64,000 nt of DNA, taken from assembly GCF_002902345.1 (NCBI RefSeq), contig NZ_PPQB01000010.1:1-64000 (forward strand), given 5' to 3'. Under the pieces are notes generated by a model. The model saw nothing but the letters and a program-made list of their open reading frames with translations, was not told the DNA's origin and searched no databases. This stretch comes from Staphylococcus arlettae. GTDB taxonomy: Bacteria > Bacillota > Bacilli > Staphylococcales > Staphylococcaceae. Positions 1 through 7,491 of this stretch are shown one piece after another (the stretch's first letter is position 1; each line of letters starts with the position of its first letter). The translations under genes were made by a program, and so were the position numbers.

Positions 1-1
1 T

Positions 2-79
2 AGTATTGTTTTAGATTTAATGACTGAGATAAACGTTGATGAAGAAACAATGCAACAGAACCACGCTAATTTAGAATAA
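2..79 (+). CDS. 3' end of an unidentified gene
   Basis: An open frame enters from the left edge and ends at TAA 77-79, giving a 25-residue acidic C-terminal tail ending NHANLE. A good terminator starts 11 bases later, which supports a real gene end. The tail is too short to name the family. It could equally be a chance open frame, though terminator placement argues against that. Confidence 0.5.
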   Translation, partial: SIVLDLMTEINVDEETMQQNHANLE

Positions 80-89
80 TAGTAATAAT

Positions 90-126
90 AAAAAGTCTGG
101 AACAGTAAGCTGTTTCAGACTTTTTT
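90..126 (+). terminator. Rho-independent terminator
   Basis: The arms AAAGTCTGGAACAG and CTGTTTCAGACTTT pair with one G-U, a short TAAG-type loop and a run of T. It closes the gene that enters from the left edge. Confidence 0.8.
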
Positions 127-262
127 CTATCTTCGATAAATTTCAAACGTGGAGACAATGTTATATTGTCACAGTATTTTCGCGCTTCCCTAAATAATAA
201 GATTGTTTATTGTTGAAGGAGAAGTGGGATTGTTCACCACATGAGAGTTGATAAACGATTTG

Positions 263-301
263 AGCTAACATATCTTTACCATTTTAAAAGGTATGTTAGC
301 T
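263..301 (+). promoter_or_regulatory. hairpin in the vraA upstream region
   Basis: AGCTAACATA at 263 pairs with TATGTTAGCT ending at 301, followed by a short T-rich stretch. The octamer TGTTAGCT recurs at 353-360, so the left arm has two possible partners. It may be a terminator or an attenuator before vraA. The rest of 127-414 holds no gene I can support. Confidence 0.4.
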
Positions 302-414
302 ATTTTTATAGGATAAATTGGGTTAAGGTTACTACTGTAATGCCATATACGTTGTTAGCTTATAAATGTTAATATATAAAATATATAGGTTAACAAAGGG
401 GTGAAGGTGAAAAG

Positions 415-1776
415 ATGAAAGTTTGGAGCAATATACAGTATTTCGCACAAACTCAACCTGACAAAAAAGCTTTGATATTTGATGCTAACTGTGTCACGTA
501 TGAGGAACTGTGTCACGCTATCAAAGAACAAGCGGATATGTTAGATAGTATTAGCGATGGGCAACGTGTTGCCTTGACGATGACGAATCCATTAGCTACG
601 ATGATTGCCTATTTTGCGGTATTACTAAAGGGTGGCGTTCCGTGTGTATGTGATTTTAGATGGCCTGATGCCAAATTAAGAGAGATTTGTGCACATTATC
701 ATATTAATTATCAACTTAACGATGATGGCGTATTAACAGAAAAACACAAATATAACCATGTACAACAGGTGACTGATTTATTACATATTGGATTTACTTC
801 AGGAACGACAGGTATCCCTAAAGCTTATTATCGTGGTGAAAACTCTTGGATTGCATCGTATAAACAAAATGAGGCATTAATGGTTCACCCCATTGAAGTT
901 ATTGTAGCTCCAGGACCGCTTGCGCATTCACTATCATTATATGCGTGTGTGTTTGCCTTATATACTGGTAGAACATTTATTGGGCAACAACACTTCGAAG
1001 CACAACAGTGTATACGGAACATGCAACAGAACGATGGTACTTTCGCATTTATGGGAGTGCCAACGATGCTCCAACAATTAGTTAATTACTACGCACATAT
1101 ACCATACCTGCACTATATTTTTAGTACAGGTGACAAATTACATATTGCGTTGAGAACACGCATTCAGCAATTATTTAGTCAGGCAACACTGATAGAATTT
1201 TTTGGTTCTTCAGAGGCTAGTTTTATTAGTTATAACATTGATAATAGTGCGCCAGCACAATCCGTTGGCAAAGTATTTCCAAATGTAAAAGTCCAGATTG
1301 TCGAACCTGATAATGAGGGCATAGGTTTGTTGTATGTAAACAGCGACATGGTCTTTGATGGTTATGTCGATGCAAGCACACCTACTAAAGAGTGGATTAC
1401 TATTGGTGATTATGCTCATTTAGATACTCATCAATATTTATTTTTACATGGTAGAGAAAATGATCGCCTGATTATCGGAGGCAAAAATGTTTATCCTATG
1501 GAAATTGAAAAAGCAGTAGTGTTACATCCAGATATTGAAGAAGCTGTGATTATTAGTCGTCCGCATGCACAATTAGGTGAACTGGCTATTTTACTTTATA
1601 CCGGATCAAGTGAAATCTCATATACAGCAATGAAAAGTCATTTGATTACGCATTTGGCACGTTATCAAGTGCCATCTAAAGTAGTAAAAGTACCTAAAAT
1701 GACATATACCCATAGCGGTAAAATAGCACGTGCACATATGAAGGAACGTTATTTAAAAGGAGAGTTTAAGGGATGA
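415..1776 (+). CDS. vraA: acyl-CoA ligase, AMP-binding family (VraA-like)
   Basis: Member of the adenylate-forming (ANL) superfamily, expected to activate a carboxylic acid with ATP and transfer it to CoA. The P-loop-like signature TSGTTGIPK is at residues 128-136, the adenylate motif region FFGSSEAS near 263, and the C-terminal GRENDRLIIGGKNVYP hinge near 350. At 453 aa it is shorter than typical 500-560 aa fatty acyl-CoA synthetases. The start follows the SD-like GGGGTGAAGGTG. The stop overlaps vraB by four bases (ATGA), so they are translationally coupled. Synteny with proP, vraX and thiD matches S. aureus vraA, a gene of the cell-wall-antibiotic (vancomycin) response. The substrate is not known from sequence. 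Confidence 0.85.
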   Translation: MKVWSNIQYFAQTQPDKKALIFDANCVTYEELCHAIKEQADMLDSISDGQRVALTMTNPLATMIAYFAVLLKGGVPCVCDFRWPDAKLREICAHYHINYQLNDDGVLTEKHKYNHVQQVTDLLHIGFTSGTTGIPKAYYRGENSWIASYKQNEALMVHPIEVIVAPGPLAHSLSLYACVFALYTGRTFIGQQHFEAQQCIRNMQQNDGTFAFMGVPTMLQQLVNYYAHIPYLHYIFSTGDKLHIALRTRIQQLFSQATLIEFFGSSEASFISYNIDNSAPAQSVGKVFPNVKVQIVEPDNEGIGLLYVNSDMVFDGYVDASTPTKEWITIGDYAHLDTHQYLFLHGRENDRLIIGGKNVYPMEIEKAVVLHPDIEEAVIISRPHAQLGELAILLYTGSSEISYTAMKSHLITHLARYQVPSKVVKVPKMTYTHSGKIARAHMKERYLKGEFKG

Positions 1777-2912
1777 AACAAGCAGTTATAGTAGCAGCTA
1801 AGCGTACACCATTTGGTAAATATGGCGGTGTTTTGAAGCACCTTGAGCCGGAAGATTTATTGATGACTTTATATGATCACTTTAAATTACAACACTCTGA
1901 TAGTTTGGCCGGTGTGGATGATATTATTTTAGGTAATGTTGTTGGAAATGGTGGTAACATTGCACGAAAATCATTGCTAGAAGCAGGATTAGCGCACTCG
2001 ATACCAGGGGTCACGCTTGATAGACAATGTGGTTCTGGTTTGGAGGCAATCATGCATGCATGTAGAATGATTCAAGCTGGCGCAGGCGAAATTTATATTG
2101 CTGGTGGTGTCGAAAGTACAAGTCGGGCACCGTGGAAAATTAAAAGACCACAATCCGTCTATGATACAAAATTACCTGAATTTTATGAACGTGCTGCTTT
2201 TGCACCAGAGGGTCAAGACCCATCTATGATTCAAGCAGCAGAAAATGTGGCACGTACTTATCATGTGTCGCGAGAAGCACAAGACAAATATGCCCATGAG
2301 AGTCATAGAAAATCTCTATTAGCGCATCAACAAGGGGTTATGTCCCAGGAAATAATTCCTTTAACAGTTAAAGGAGCAGAGGTTGCACTAGATGAAAGCA
2401 TCAAGCCTAAATTAACATTGAAAAAATTATCACGCTTACGTTCAATATTGCCTGATGGTACTGTTACAGTTGGTAATTGTTGTATGAAAAATGATGGGGC
2501 AGTCATGCTGTTGATTATGGAGGCGAAAACTGCACAACGTTACGGTTATACTACCGGCTTACGTTTTGTTGATGGTCGTACAACTGGGGTCGACCCTCAA
2601 CTGTTGGGTATTGGACCATTCCCAGCAGTGCAACAATTATTGGAGCGTCAACAATTAACTATAGAAGATATTGATGCCATAGAATTAAACGAAGCCTTTG
2701 CTTCTCAAGTAATTGCAAGTCAACAACAGTTACATATTACACCGCAACAGTTAAATAAATATGGAGGAGCCATTGCAATCGGTCACCCGTATGGCGCCAG
2801 TGGTGCTGCACTTGTGACGCGCTTATTCTATATGACGGCAGCGCGTAAATCTATTGCAACGATGGGGATTGGAGGTGGCATGGGTAATGCAATACTCTTC
2901 GAACGTTGGTAG
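1773..2912 (+). CDS. vraB: thiolase-family acetyl-CoA acyltransferase (VraB-like)
   Basis: Thiolase of 379 aa, normal family length. The nucleophilic cysteine motif DRQCGSG has Cys86. NEAFA and the catalytic His in IGHPYGASG are present. The last motif, normally CxGGG with the acid/base cysteine, reads MGIGGGMG, so the second catalytic Cys is Gly (residue 365, codon GGG). The family normally condenses or cleaves acyl-CoA thioesters. Loss of this Cys would impair Claisen chemistry, so the protein may be a hydrolase, degradative-only or non-canonical. It overlaps vraA by four bases and is followed by vraC, which starts inside its 3' end. One operon is inferred. Confidence 0.85.
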   Translation: MKQAVIVAAKRTPFGKYGGVLKHLEPEDLLMTLYDHFKLQHSDSLAGVDDIILGNVVGNGGNIARKSLLEAGLAHSIPGVTLDRQCGSGLEAIMHACRMIQAGAGEIYIAGGVESTSRAPWKIKRPQSVYDTKLPEFYERAAFAPEGQDPSMIQAAENVARTYHVSREAQDKYAHESHRKSLLAHQQGVMSQEIIPLTVKGAEVALDESIKPKLTLKKLSRLRSILPDGTVTVGNCCMKNDGAVMLLIMEAKTAQRYGYTTGLRFVDGRTTGVDPQLLGIGPFPAVQQLLERQQLTIEDIDAIELNEAFASQVIASQQQLHITPQQLNKYGGAIAIGHPYGASGAALVTRLFYMTAARKSIATMGIGGGMGNAILFERW

Positions 2913-3273
2913 CGAATGGCAATCCATTTATTTTTCCCAGCAACTTGTAACAGACTATAAAGACTTATGCCAAATGAAACACGGTGCAACAGATGAAGTA
3001 CCACCTTTACTATGTGCTCGGGTGTGGCAAAATTTTAAGCTATTTCAAATATTTAAAGACCGTAGTATTGCACTTGTCAGCACTGACTTAACACAACATC
3101 ATAAATTAAACTGTGATATGACATATCAAGCTAAATTAACATGTAAAAATATTAAACAACTTAAAAAATATACGAAATATACATTTGTTTTAGAAATTTT
3201 TGAACACCATTCATTGTGTCTAGCCATAACACAACAGTTCATAGAATGGAGGTCTGAAAATGCAAATTTCTGA
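2887..3273 (+). CDS. vraC: VraC-like protein, possible hot-dog fold subunit
   Basis: A 128-residue protein starting at an ATG inside the last codons of vraB, preceded by the strong SD GGAGGTGG. An in-frame upstream ATG at 2854 lacks an SD. No catalytic motif is recognisable. The pattern of a short helix, VPPLLCAR and alternating strands (LVSTDL, AKLTCKNI, TFVLEIFEH) is compatible with the N-terminal MaoC/HadA-type hot-dog domain, but this is inference. It overlaps the next gene by 14 bases. Position after vraAB identifies it as the VraC equivalent, a protein of the S. aureus cell-wall stress regulon with no established biochemical role that I know of. Confidence 0.7.
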   Translation: MQYSSNVGSEWQSIYFSQQLVTDYKDLCQMKHGATDEVPPLLCARVWQNFKLFQIFKDRSIALVSTDLTQHHKLNCDMTYQAKLTCKNIKQLKKYTKYTFVLEIFEHHSLCLAITQQFIEWRSENANF

Positions 3274-3532
3274 GGAGATGTTGCAACAATATTTAACGTT
3301 AGTGAATGACCCTAATCCCATACATCAGGATATTGTACCTGGACAATTAGTGGTAGAAATAGTCTTTGCAGAGTGCAATATAACTTGGCAATACTTTAAA
3401 ATAAAATACGTTGAACCGATTGAAATAAATGAACAAATTACCATAAGCGACTTGTCAGACTCCTGTATTATAGTTTCGAATGCGGATAATGGGGTAAAGA
3501 AAGTAATCTTAACTAAAAACGATGAACTATAA
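3260..3532 (+). CDS. mini MaoC-like hot-dog protein
   Basis: A 90-residue protein beginning within the 3' end of vraC, with SD ATGGAGGT. Residues 17-25 read DPNPIHQD, the hydratase signature of MaoC/HadB enoyl-thioester dehydratases, where Asp and His are catalytic. The usual 25-30 residues between this motif and the GxxxxG helix region are missing: PGQLVVEIVF follows almost at once. It is therefore a compact or shortened member. With VraC it could form a split HadA/HadB-like heterodimer acting on the products of VraA and VraB (inference). The stop is followed by about 90 AT-rich bases before the proP promoter. Confidence 0.65.
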   Translation: MQISEEMLQQYLTLVNDPNPIHQDIVPGQLVVEIVFAECNITWQYFKIKYVEPIEINEQITISDLSDSCIIVSNADNGVKKVILTKNDEL

Positions 3533-3631
3533 AGTTATGCGTTTCTTAATTTTAAAAATAATTATTACAAATGCTAAAAAACTGACTATTGTATGATTAT
3601 TAAAAATTAAATAAATAATTTTTGTTAAAAT

Positions 3632-3659
3632 TTGACAAAAAATTTTAACTACGTATAAT
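3632..3659 (+). promoter_or_regulatory. promoter of proP
   Basis: Perfect -35 TTGACA (3632-3637) and -10 TATAAT (3654-3659) with a 16-base spacer, about 30 bases upstream of the proP coding start. A SigA-type promoter is read directly from sequence. Confidence 0.8.
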
Positions 3660-3690
3660 GTTATAACATGTTAAAGGAGTGACATGTTCA

Positions 3691-5091
3691 ATGGATTTTG
3701 ATAAAAACGAAATAAACATGGTCAATGCCAAGAAAGCGAAAAAAACTGTTTTTGCTACTGGCCTTGGCAATGCTATGGAATGGTTTGATTTTGGTCTTTA
3801 TTCCTACTTGGCAGTCATCATTAGTCAAAACTTTTTCAGCTCAGTTGAAAATGACCAATTAAAATTAATTTTCACTTTTGCAACCTTCGCTATTGCGTTC
3901 TTACTGAGACCAGTAGGAGGCATTATCTTTGGTATCATTGGTGATAAGTACGGACGTAAAGTAGTATTAACAACAACTATTATCATGATGGCATTTTCTA
4001 CATTGTTAATAGGTATACTACCTACATATGATCAAATTGGAATTTGGGCACCGATATTATTATTAGTTGCTCGTATTTTGCAAGGATTCTCAACCGGTGG
4101 AGAATATGCAGGTGCAATGGTGTATGTAGCTGAATCTTCTCCAGATAAAAAGCGAAATACTTTAGGTAGTGGCCTAGAAGTTGGGACATTATCAGGGTAC
4201 ATTTGTGCTTCAGTAATTACAGCAATTTTATTTTATGCGTTAAATGATGAGCAAATGGCAACATGGGGTTGGAGAATTCCATTTATCTTAGGATTATTCT
4301 TCGGTATTTTTGGTTTCTATTTACGTAGAAAACTAGAAGAATCACCAGTATATGAAAATGACATTCAAAAACAACCAAAACGTGACACCATTCGTTTCTA
4401 TACGATTATACGTTATTACTATAAAGATATTATTGTCTGCTTTGTGGCAGTGGCATTCTTCAACTGTACAAATTACATGGTAACGTCATATTTACCATCG
4501 TATTTGCAAGGTACAATTAAAATGGAGAGTGGAACAGTATCAGTCATTATCACACTAGTAATGGCATTTATGATACCGTTAGCTTTAATGTTTGGACGAT
4601 TAGCTGATAAAGTTGGAGAGAAAAAGGTCTTTTTAATTGGGTTAATCGGGTTAACATTGACAAGTGTATTTGCATTCTCACTAATGCAATTAGAACATAT
4701 TGCATTTATTGTGATCGGTGTGTTCATTTTAGGATTTTTCCTATCAACATATGAAGCAACGATGCCTGGTTCATTACCGACAATGTTCTACACACATATT
4801 CGTTATCGTACATTAGCTGTAACATTTAACGTCTCTGTTTCGTTATTTGGTGGTACGACGCCATTAATCGCATCTTCTTTAGTAGCGAAAACGGGCGATC
4901 CATTATCACCAGCATACTATTTAATGGCGATGAGTATTGTGGGGATTTTAGTTGTAGGTTTATTACATGTTAGTACATCACATAAATCACTTAAAGGTTC
5001 GTATCCAAATGTCGACAATCAAGAAGATTATGATTATTTTGTTGAAAATCCGGATAAAGCATTGTGGTGGACGAAAGATAAACGAGTATAA
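3691..5091 (+). CDS. proP: MFS osmolyte/proton symporter, ProP type
   Basis: A 466-residue major facilitator of the metabolite:H+ symporter family, with about 12 membrane segments. Family landmarks are [13 protein letters not shown] in TM1, GDKYGRKV in the loop between TM2 and TM3, [17 protein letters not shown]-like TM4 sequence, and the repeat loop [11 protein letters not shown]. This family imports proline, glycine betaine or related zwitterions in osmotic stress, and close similarity to S. aureus ProP is recognisable throughout. I place the start at ATG 3691, 11 bases after AAAGGAG; the in-frame GTG at 3679 overlaps the SD. It has its own promoter and a strong terminator, so it is monocistronic. 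Confidence 0.9.
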   Translation: MDFDKNEINMVNAKKAKKTVFATGLGNAMEWFDFGLYSYLAVIISQNFFSSVENDQLKLIFTFATFAIAFLLRPVGGIIFGIIGDKYGRKVVLTTTIIMMAFSTLLIGILPTYDQIGIWAPILLLVARILQGFSTGGEYAGAMVYVAESSPDKKRNTLGSGLEVGTLSGYICASVITAILFYALNDEQMATWGWRIPFILGLFFGIFGFYLRRKLEESPVYENDIQKQPKRDTIRFYTIIRYYYKDIIVCFVAVAFFNCTNYMVTSYLPSYLQGTIKMESGTVSVIITLVMAFMIPLALMFGRLADKVGEKKVFLIGLIGLTLTSVFAFSLMQLEHIAFIVIGVFILGFFLSTYEATMPGSLPTMFYTHIRYRTLAVTFNVSVSLFGGTTPLIASSLVAKTGDPLSPAYYLMAMSIVGILVVGLLHVSTSHKSLKGSYPNVDNQEDYDYFVENPDKALWWTKDKRV

Positions 5092-5109
5092 TTTATTTTC
5101 GGCATTATT

Positions 5110-5152
5110 AAAAGAGGTTGGGACAATATTGATTTGTTCCAACCTCTTTTAA
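5110..5152 (+). terminator. proP terminator
   Basis: AAAGAGGTTGG(GA)ACAA pairs with TTGTTCCAACCTCTTT, followed by T-rich sequence. It lies just after the proP stop and may work on both strands. Confidence 0.85.
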
Positions 5153-5281
5153 TATTGGCAGTAGCTGACTGCATTGAAAATGCGCTTTAAACCAAGCTTT
5201 TTTCAACGCTAGTCATCCTTGCCGGGGTGGGACGACGAAATCATTTTTTCAAAATCAGATTTCTGTCCCACTCCCTTTTTT
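5153..5281. repeat. staphylococcal intergenic repeat, copy 1
   Basis: About 130 bases starting TTGGCAGTAGCTGACTG and ending in the hairpin formed by GGGGTGGGACGACGAAAT and ATTTCTGTCCCACTCCC, followed by T residues. A diverged copy lies at 49172-49297 with the same order of landmarks (GCCAGTAGCTAACTGAAC, CAGTCATCCTTG, GATTTCTGTTCCATTCCC). This type of element is common between staphylococcal genes. The terminal hairpin could act as a terminator. Confidence 0.75.
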
Positions 5282-5283
5282 AC

Positions 5284-5480
5284 ATACTAAAAGCGACGAT
5301 TGAGTTAGTAAACCTCGAGGTGCTCTCCAGGTTATTAAAGGGGACAATCTTTAATCTAACTGCTTTATCGCCGCTTAAAAGTGAGTTTTTAGGGTTGTGT
5401 GTTTAAAAGTATCATGCGTAAGGGGACAGCTTAGCAAGTACTTTAAATACGACTTTATTCATACTTTTTGGGGAGTAATT
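5284..5480 (-). ncRNA. candidate small RNA or structured vraX 3' UTR
   Basis: There is no gene here, but strong structure on the minus strand. AAGCGGCGAT and GTTAG near 5380-5362 pair with CTAAC and ATCGTCGCTT near 5303-5288. The enclosed hairpin has arms AACCTGGAGAG and CTCGAGGTT. Further upstream AAAAGTAT (5466-5459) can pair with ATACTTTT (5413-5406). Three C-rich tracts (TCCCC) sit in or next to loops, a feature of many staphylococcal regulatory RNAs. It lies downstream of vraX on the same strand, so it may be its 3' UTR. No clear promoter of its own was found. Inference only. Confidence 0.35.
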
Positions 5481-5537
5481 TTATGTTCAATCTTTTAAGT
5501 CTTGGTACAGTATTTTGTTGTTCTAAGGTGTGAAGTG

Positions 5538-5708
5538 TTAATAACTTAGTTTCATGTTATCAACATCGTGCTCTAGTAGAGAGAGTAATTTGTATAATTC
5601 ATTATTACTAAAATGTTCATCACATTTTACTGTAATGGTTTTGAAGGTTTTAGTAATAATTTCATAAATTGGATTACCATTGTCAAAAGCTTGTCTATAA
5701 ATAATCAT
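5538..5708 (-). CDS. vraX: VraX, cell-wall-stress-induced small protein
   Basis: A 56-residue protein, MIIYRQAFDNGNPIYEI at the start and NMKLSY at the end, preceded by the ideal SD AAAGGAGG seven to nine bases upstream of ATG. It matches S. aureus VraX in length and over most positions (MIIYRQ, PxYEIITKTF, IKLLSLL-like LYKLLSLL). VraX is among the genes most strongly induced by cell-wall-active antibiotics through VraSR, and has been reported to bind complement C1q; its cellular job is unclear. No signal peptide or membrane segment is visible. It lies opposite in strand to vraABC and proP. The leader sequence is duplicated upstream of the relic at 5783-5911. Confidence 0.85.
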   Translation of the reverse strand: MIIYRQAFDNGNPIYEIITKTFKTITVKCDEHFSNNELYKLLSLLEHDVDNMKLSY

Positions 5709-5782
5709 GATGTAATACCTCCTTTGCTCTCTACACTTAATATGGTATCGTAATATGATTTGATTTTCATGGGGCTAGGGTA

Positions 5783-5911
5783 TCAATTTATACTACGACT
5801 ATCGTCTAAGTTTAAAATGTAAAGTTTATGTTCTATTGTTTTAATGTGTTTGTAGCGTTTTTGTACAATTGGGATACTAGCGTTAGTTAACCTAACTTGT
5901 AGATTACTAAT
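5783..5911 (-). pseudogene. possible diverged vraX duplicate without a standard start codon
   Basis: Read on the minus strand, the leader TGTAGCGAACAAAGGAGGTA matches the vraX leader TGTAGAGAGCAAAGGAGGTA at 17 of 20 positions, including the whole SD. At the expected start position there is ATT instead of ATG, followed by 41 open codons to TGA. The peptide aligns weakly with VraX (shared Q, PI, K, KTI pattern). It could be a decayed vraX paralog, a gene using the rare ATT start, or just a duplicated leader. I favour decay. Confidence 0.4.
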
Positions 5912-6097
5912 GAAACTTACCTCCTTTGTTCGCTACAATTTTATTATATTACAGGGTATAACCGCATGCATGAGTCTTGTGTATTAACTTATCCTACGAC
6001 TTTATTATTATGTAAGTTAAGAGGAGTGGGTTGTTAAGTTGCATAGTGAACAGTGATTTAAGATGAGATTAGGATATAAATGTCCATTTTAAATATT

Positions 6098-6193
6098 CGA
6101 TTTTGACTGTGCATGCTTGACTAGGGGGATGGTTCGAGCCTGTAGTCTCTCACTCGTACTATTTCCTCGGGCATCAACATGATACAAAATCGA
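6098..6193. repeat. GCCTGTAGTCT-core intergenic element, copy 1
   Basis: A 96-base unit with inverted ends CGATTTTG and CAAAATCG and the core GTTCGAGCCTGTAGTCTC...CTATTTCCTCGGG. A tandem sister lies at 6225-6318, and a second pair with the same core but different ends lies at 48793-49077. Open frames through it are by-products of the repeat. Confidence 0.75.
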
Positions 6194-6224
6194 TACAACA
6201 TGTACTTTGTTATTAAAAAACAAT

Positions 6225-6318
6225 CGATTTTGACCGTGCATGCTTGCCTGGGGTATGGATCGAGCCTGTAGTCTCTCACGCATACTATTTCCCCGGGCGT
6301 CAGCACGTTTCAAAATCG
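6225..6318. repeat. GCCTGTAGTCT-core intergenic element, copy 2
   Basis: Near-identical to the unit at 6098-6193: the same CGATTTTGAC and CAAAATCG inverted ends, TGTGCATGCTTG, GAGCCTGTAGTCTCTCAC and CCCGGGCGTCAGCA. The two are 31 bases apart in the same orientation. Confidence 0.75.
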
Positions 6319-6457
6319 GTACAATTTATATTTGGTTAATCAAATATAAGGATCTTCGAAAACATAAAAGTTAAACAAGAACTTGTGTTTGTCTTAATGA
6401 CATTGAATATAGGAAGGGCAGTAGTTTAGCAATCAACAAATTTTCATAAAACTAAAG

Positions 6458-6501
6458 AAAACATCAATTACTATATCTTACAATAGAAATTGATGTTTTT
6501 T
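6458..6501. terminator. terminator of the pyridoxal kinase gene (probably bidirectional)
   Basis: AAAACATCAATT pairs with AAATTGATGTTTT, with T runs on the right and A runs on the left. It lies about 50 bases past the stop of the minus-strand kinase gene. Confidence 0.7.
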
Positions 6502-6550
6502 AGTCAGAGATATTCATGTGTATGTTATTTAGTTATTTTATGACGATGAA

Positions 6551-7381
6551 TTATACTTCTGTTACTTCTACATCGATATGTTCGACACGGTTATGTGCAC
6601 CGTGATCGACTGGACCGACAAATTGATTCATTTTCCAACCGTTTTTAATAGCGGAAGCAACAAATGCTTTTGCAGCGATTACTGCTTCTTTTGGTGATTT
6701 ACCATTTGCTAGGTAAGCTGTTGTTGCGGCAGCAAATGTACATCCTGCACCGTGATTGTAACTTTGTTGGAACATAGGGGTTGTGAGTTGATAATACTGC
6801 TCGCCATCATAGTATAAATCATATGATTTATCTTGATCTAAGGCTTTTCCACCTTTAATGATAACGTGTTGTGCACCTTGGTCATGAATGATTTGTGCTG
6901 CTTTTTTCATGTCGGCTATAGACGTTAATTTGCCTAATTGTGATAACTGTCCTGCTTCAAATAAGTTAGGTGTTACAACAGTTGCCTTAGGTAATAGGTA
7001 TTCAATCATAGCATCTGTATTTCCCGGGTTAAGTACTTCATCTTCACCCTTACATACCATTACTGGATCAACTACAAAGTAATCTGCACCAGATTGTACA
7101 TAAGCTTCACCAGCACGCTTAATGATTTCTTCCGTGCCTAACATACCTGTTTTTACAGCGTCAGGTCCAATTGAAATGGCAGTTTCTAGTTGTTTTTCAA
7201 AGACGTCAAATGGGATTGGTGTTACGTCATGTGACCAAGTGGCCTTATCCATAGTAACGATAGAAGTTAAAGCAACTATGCCATACGTTTGTAATTCTTG
7301 AAAAGTTTTTAAATCAGCTTGCATACCAGCTCCGGCACTTGTGTCAGAACCTGCAATTGTTAACGTTTTTTTTAGTGCCAT
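6551..7381 (-). CDS. pdxK: pyridoxal kinase, ThiD-like dual-cysteine type
   Basis: A 276-residue ribokinase-superfamily enzyme, often annotated thiD (hydroxymethylpyrimidine kinase). N-terminal IAGSDTSAGAGMQADLKTF and C-terminal NHGAGCTFAAA (anion hole, Asp replaced by Cys) are typical of the ThiD-like subfamily. Cys110 in VMVCKGED and Cys214 in GAGCTF are both present. In the S. aureus enzyme these two cysteines form the catalytic pair and the protein works as a pyridoxal kinase (vitamin B6 salvage). By that homology I call it pdxK rather than thiD. It stands alone, with no thi genes nearby. A reasonable SD (GGGAGTG) precedes ATG. Confidence 0.85.
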   Translation of the reverse strand: MALKKTLTIAGSDTSAGAGMQADLKTFQELQTYGIVALTSIVTMDKATWSHDVTPIPFDVFEKQLETAISIGPDAVKTGMLGTEEIIKRAGEAYVQSGADYFVVDPVMVCKGEDEVLNPGNTDAMIEYLLPKATVVTPNLFEAGQLSQLGKLTSIADMKKAAQIIHDQGAQHVIIKGGKALDQDKSYDLYYDGEQYYQLTTPMFQQSYNHGAGCTFAAATTAYLANGKSPKEAVIAAKAFVASAIKNGWKMNQFVGPVDHGAHNRVEHIDVEVTEV

Positions 7382-7491
7382 TATAAATTGTTCACTCCCA
7401 AAAATAATTTATCTATATCATATCATGTTTAGCAAATATGCAAAATACTAATACTTAAACTCCGGCAACAAACTAGATGTCATTTTGACAC

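Noticed and set aside
2854-2886. Longer VraC start at ATG 2854
   Set aside because: No SD and a deeper overlap with vraB; ATG 2887 has GGAGGTGG at proper spacing.
6089-6313. Two overlapping minus-strand frames of 61 and 74 codons
   Set aside because: They lie within the tandem GCCTGTAGTCT-core elements and have no SD; judged by-products of the repeat.
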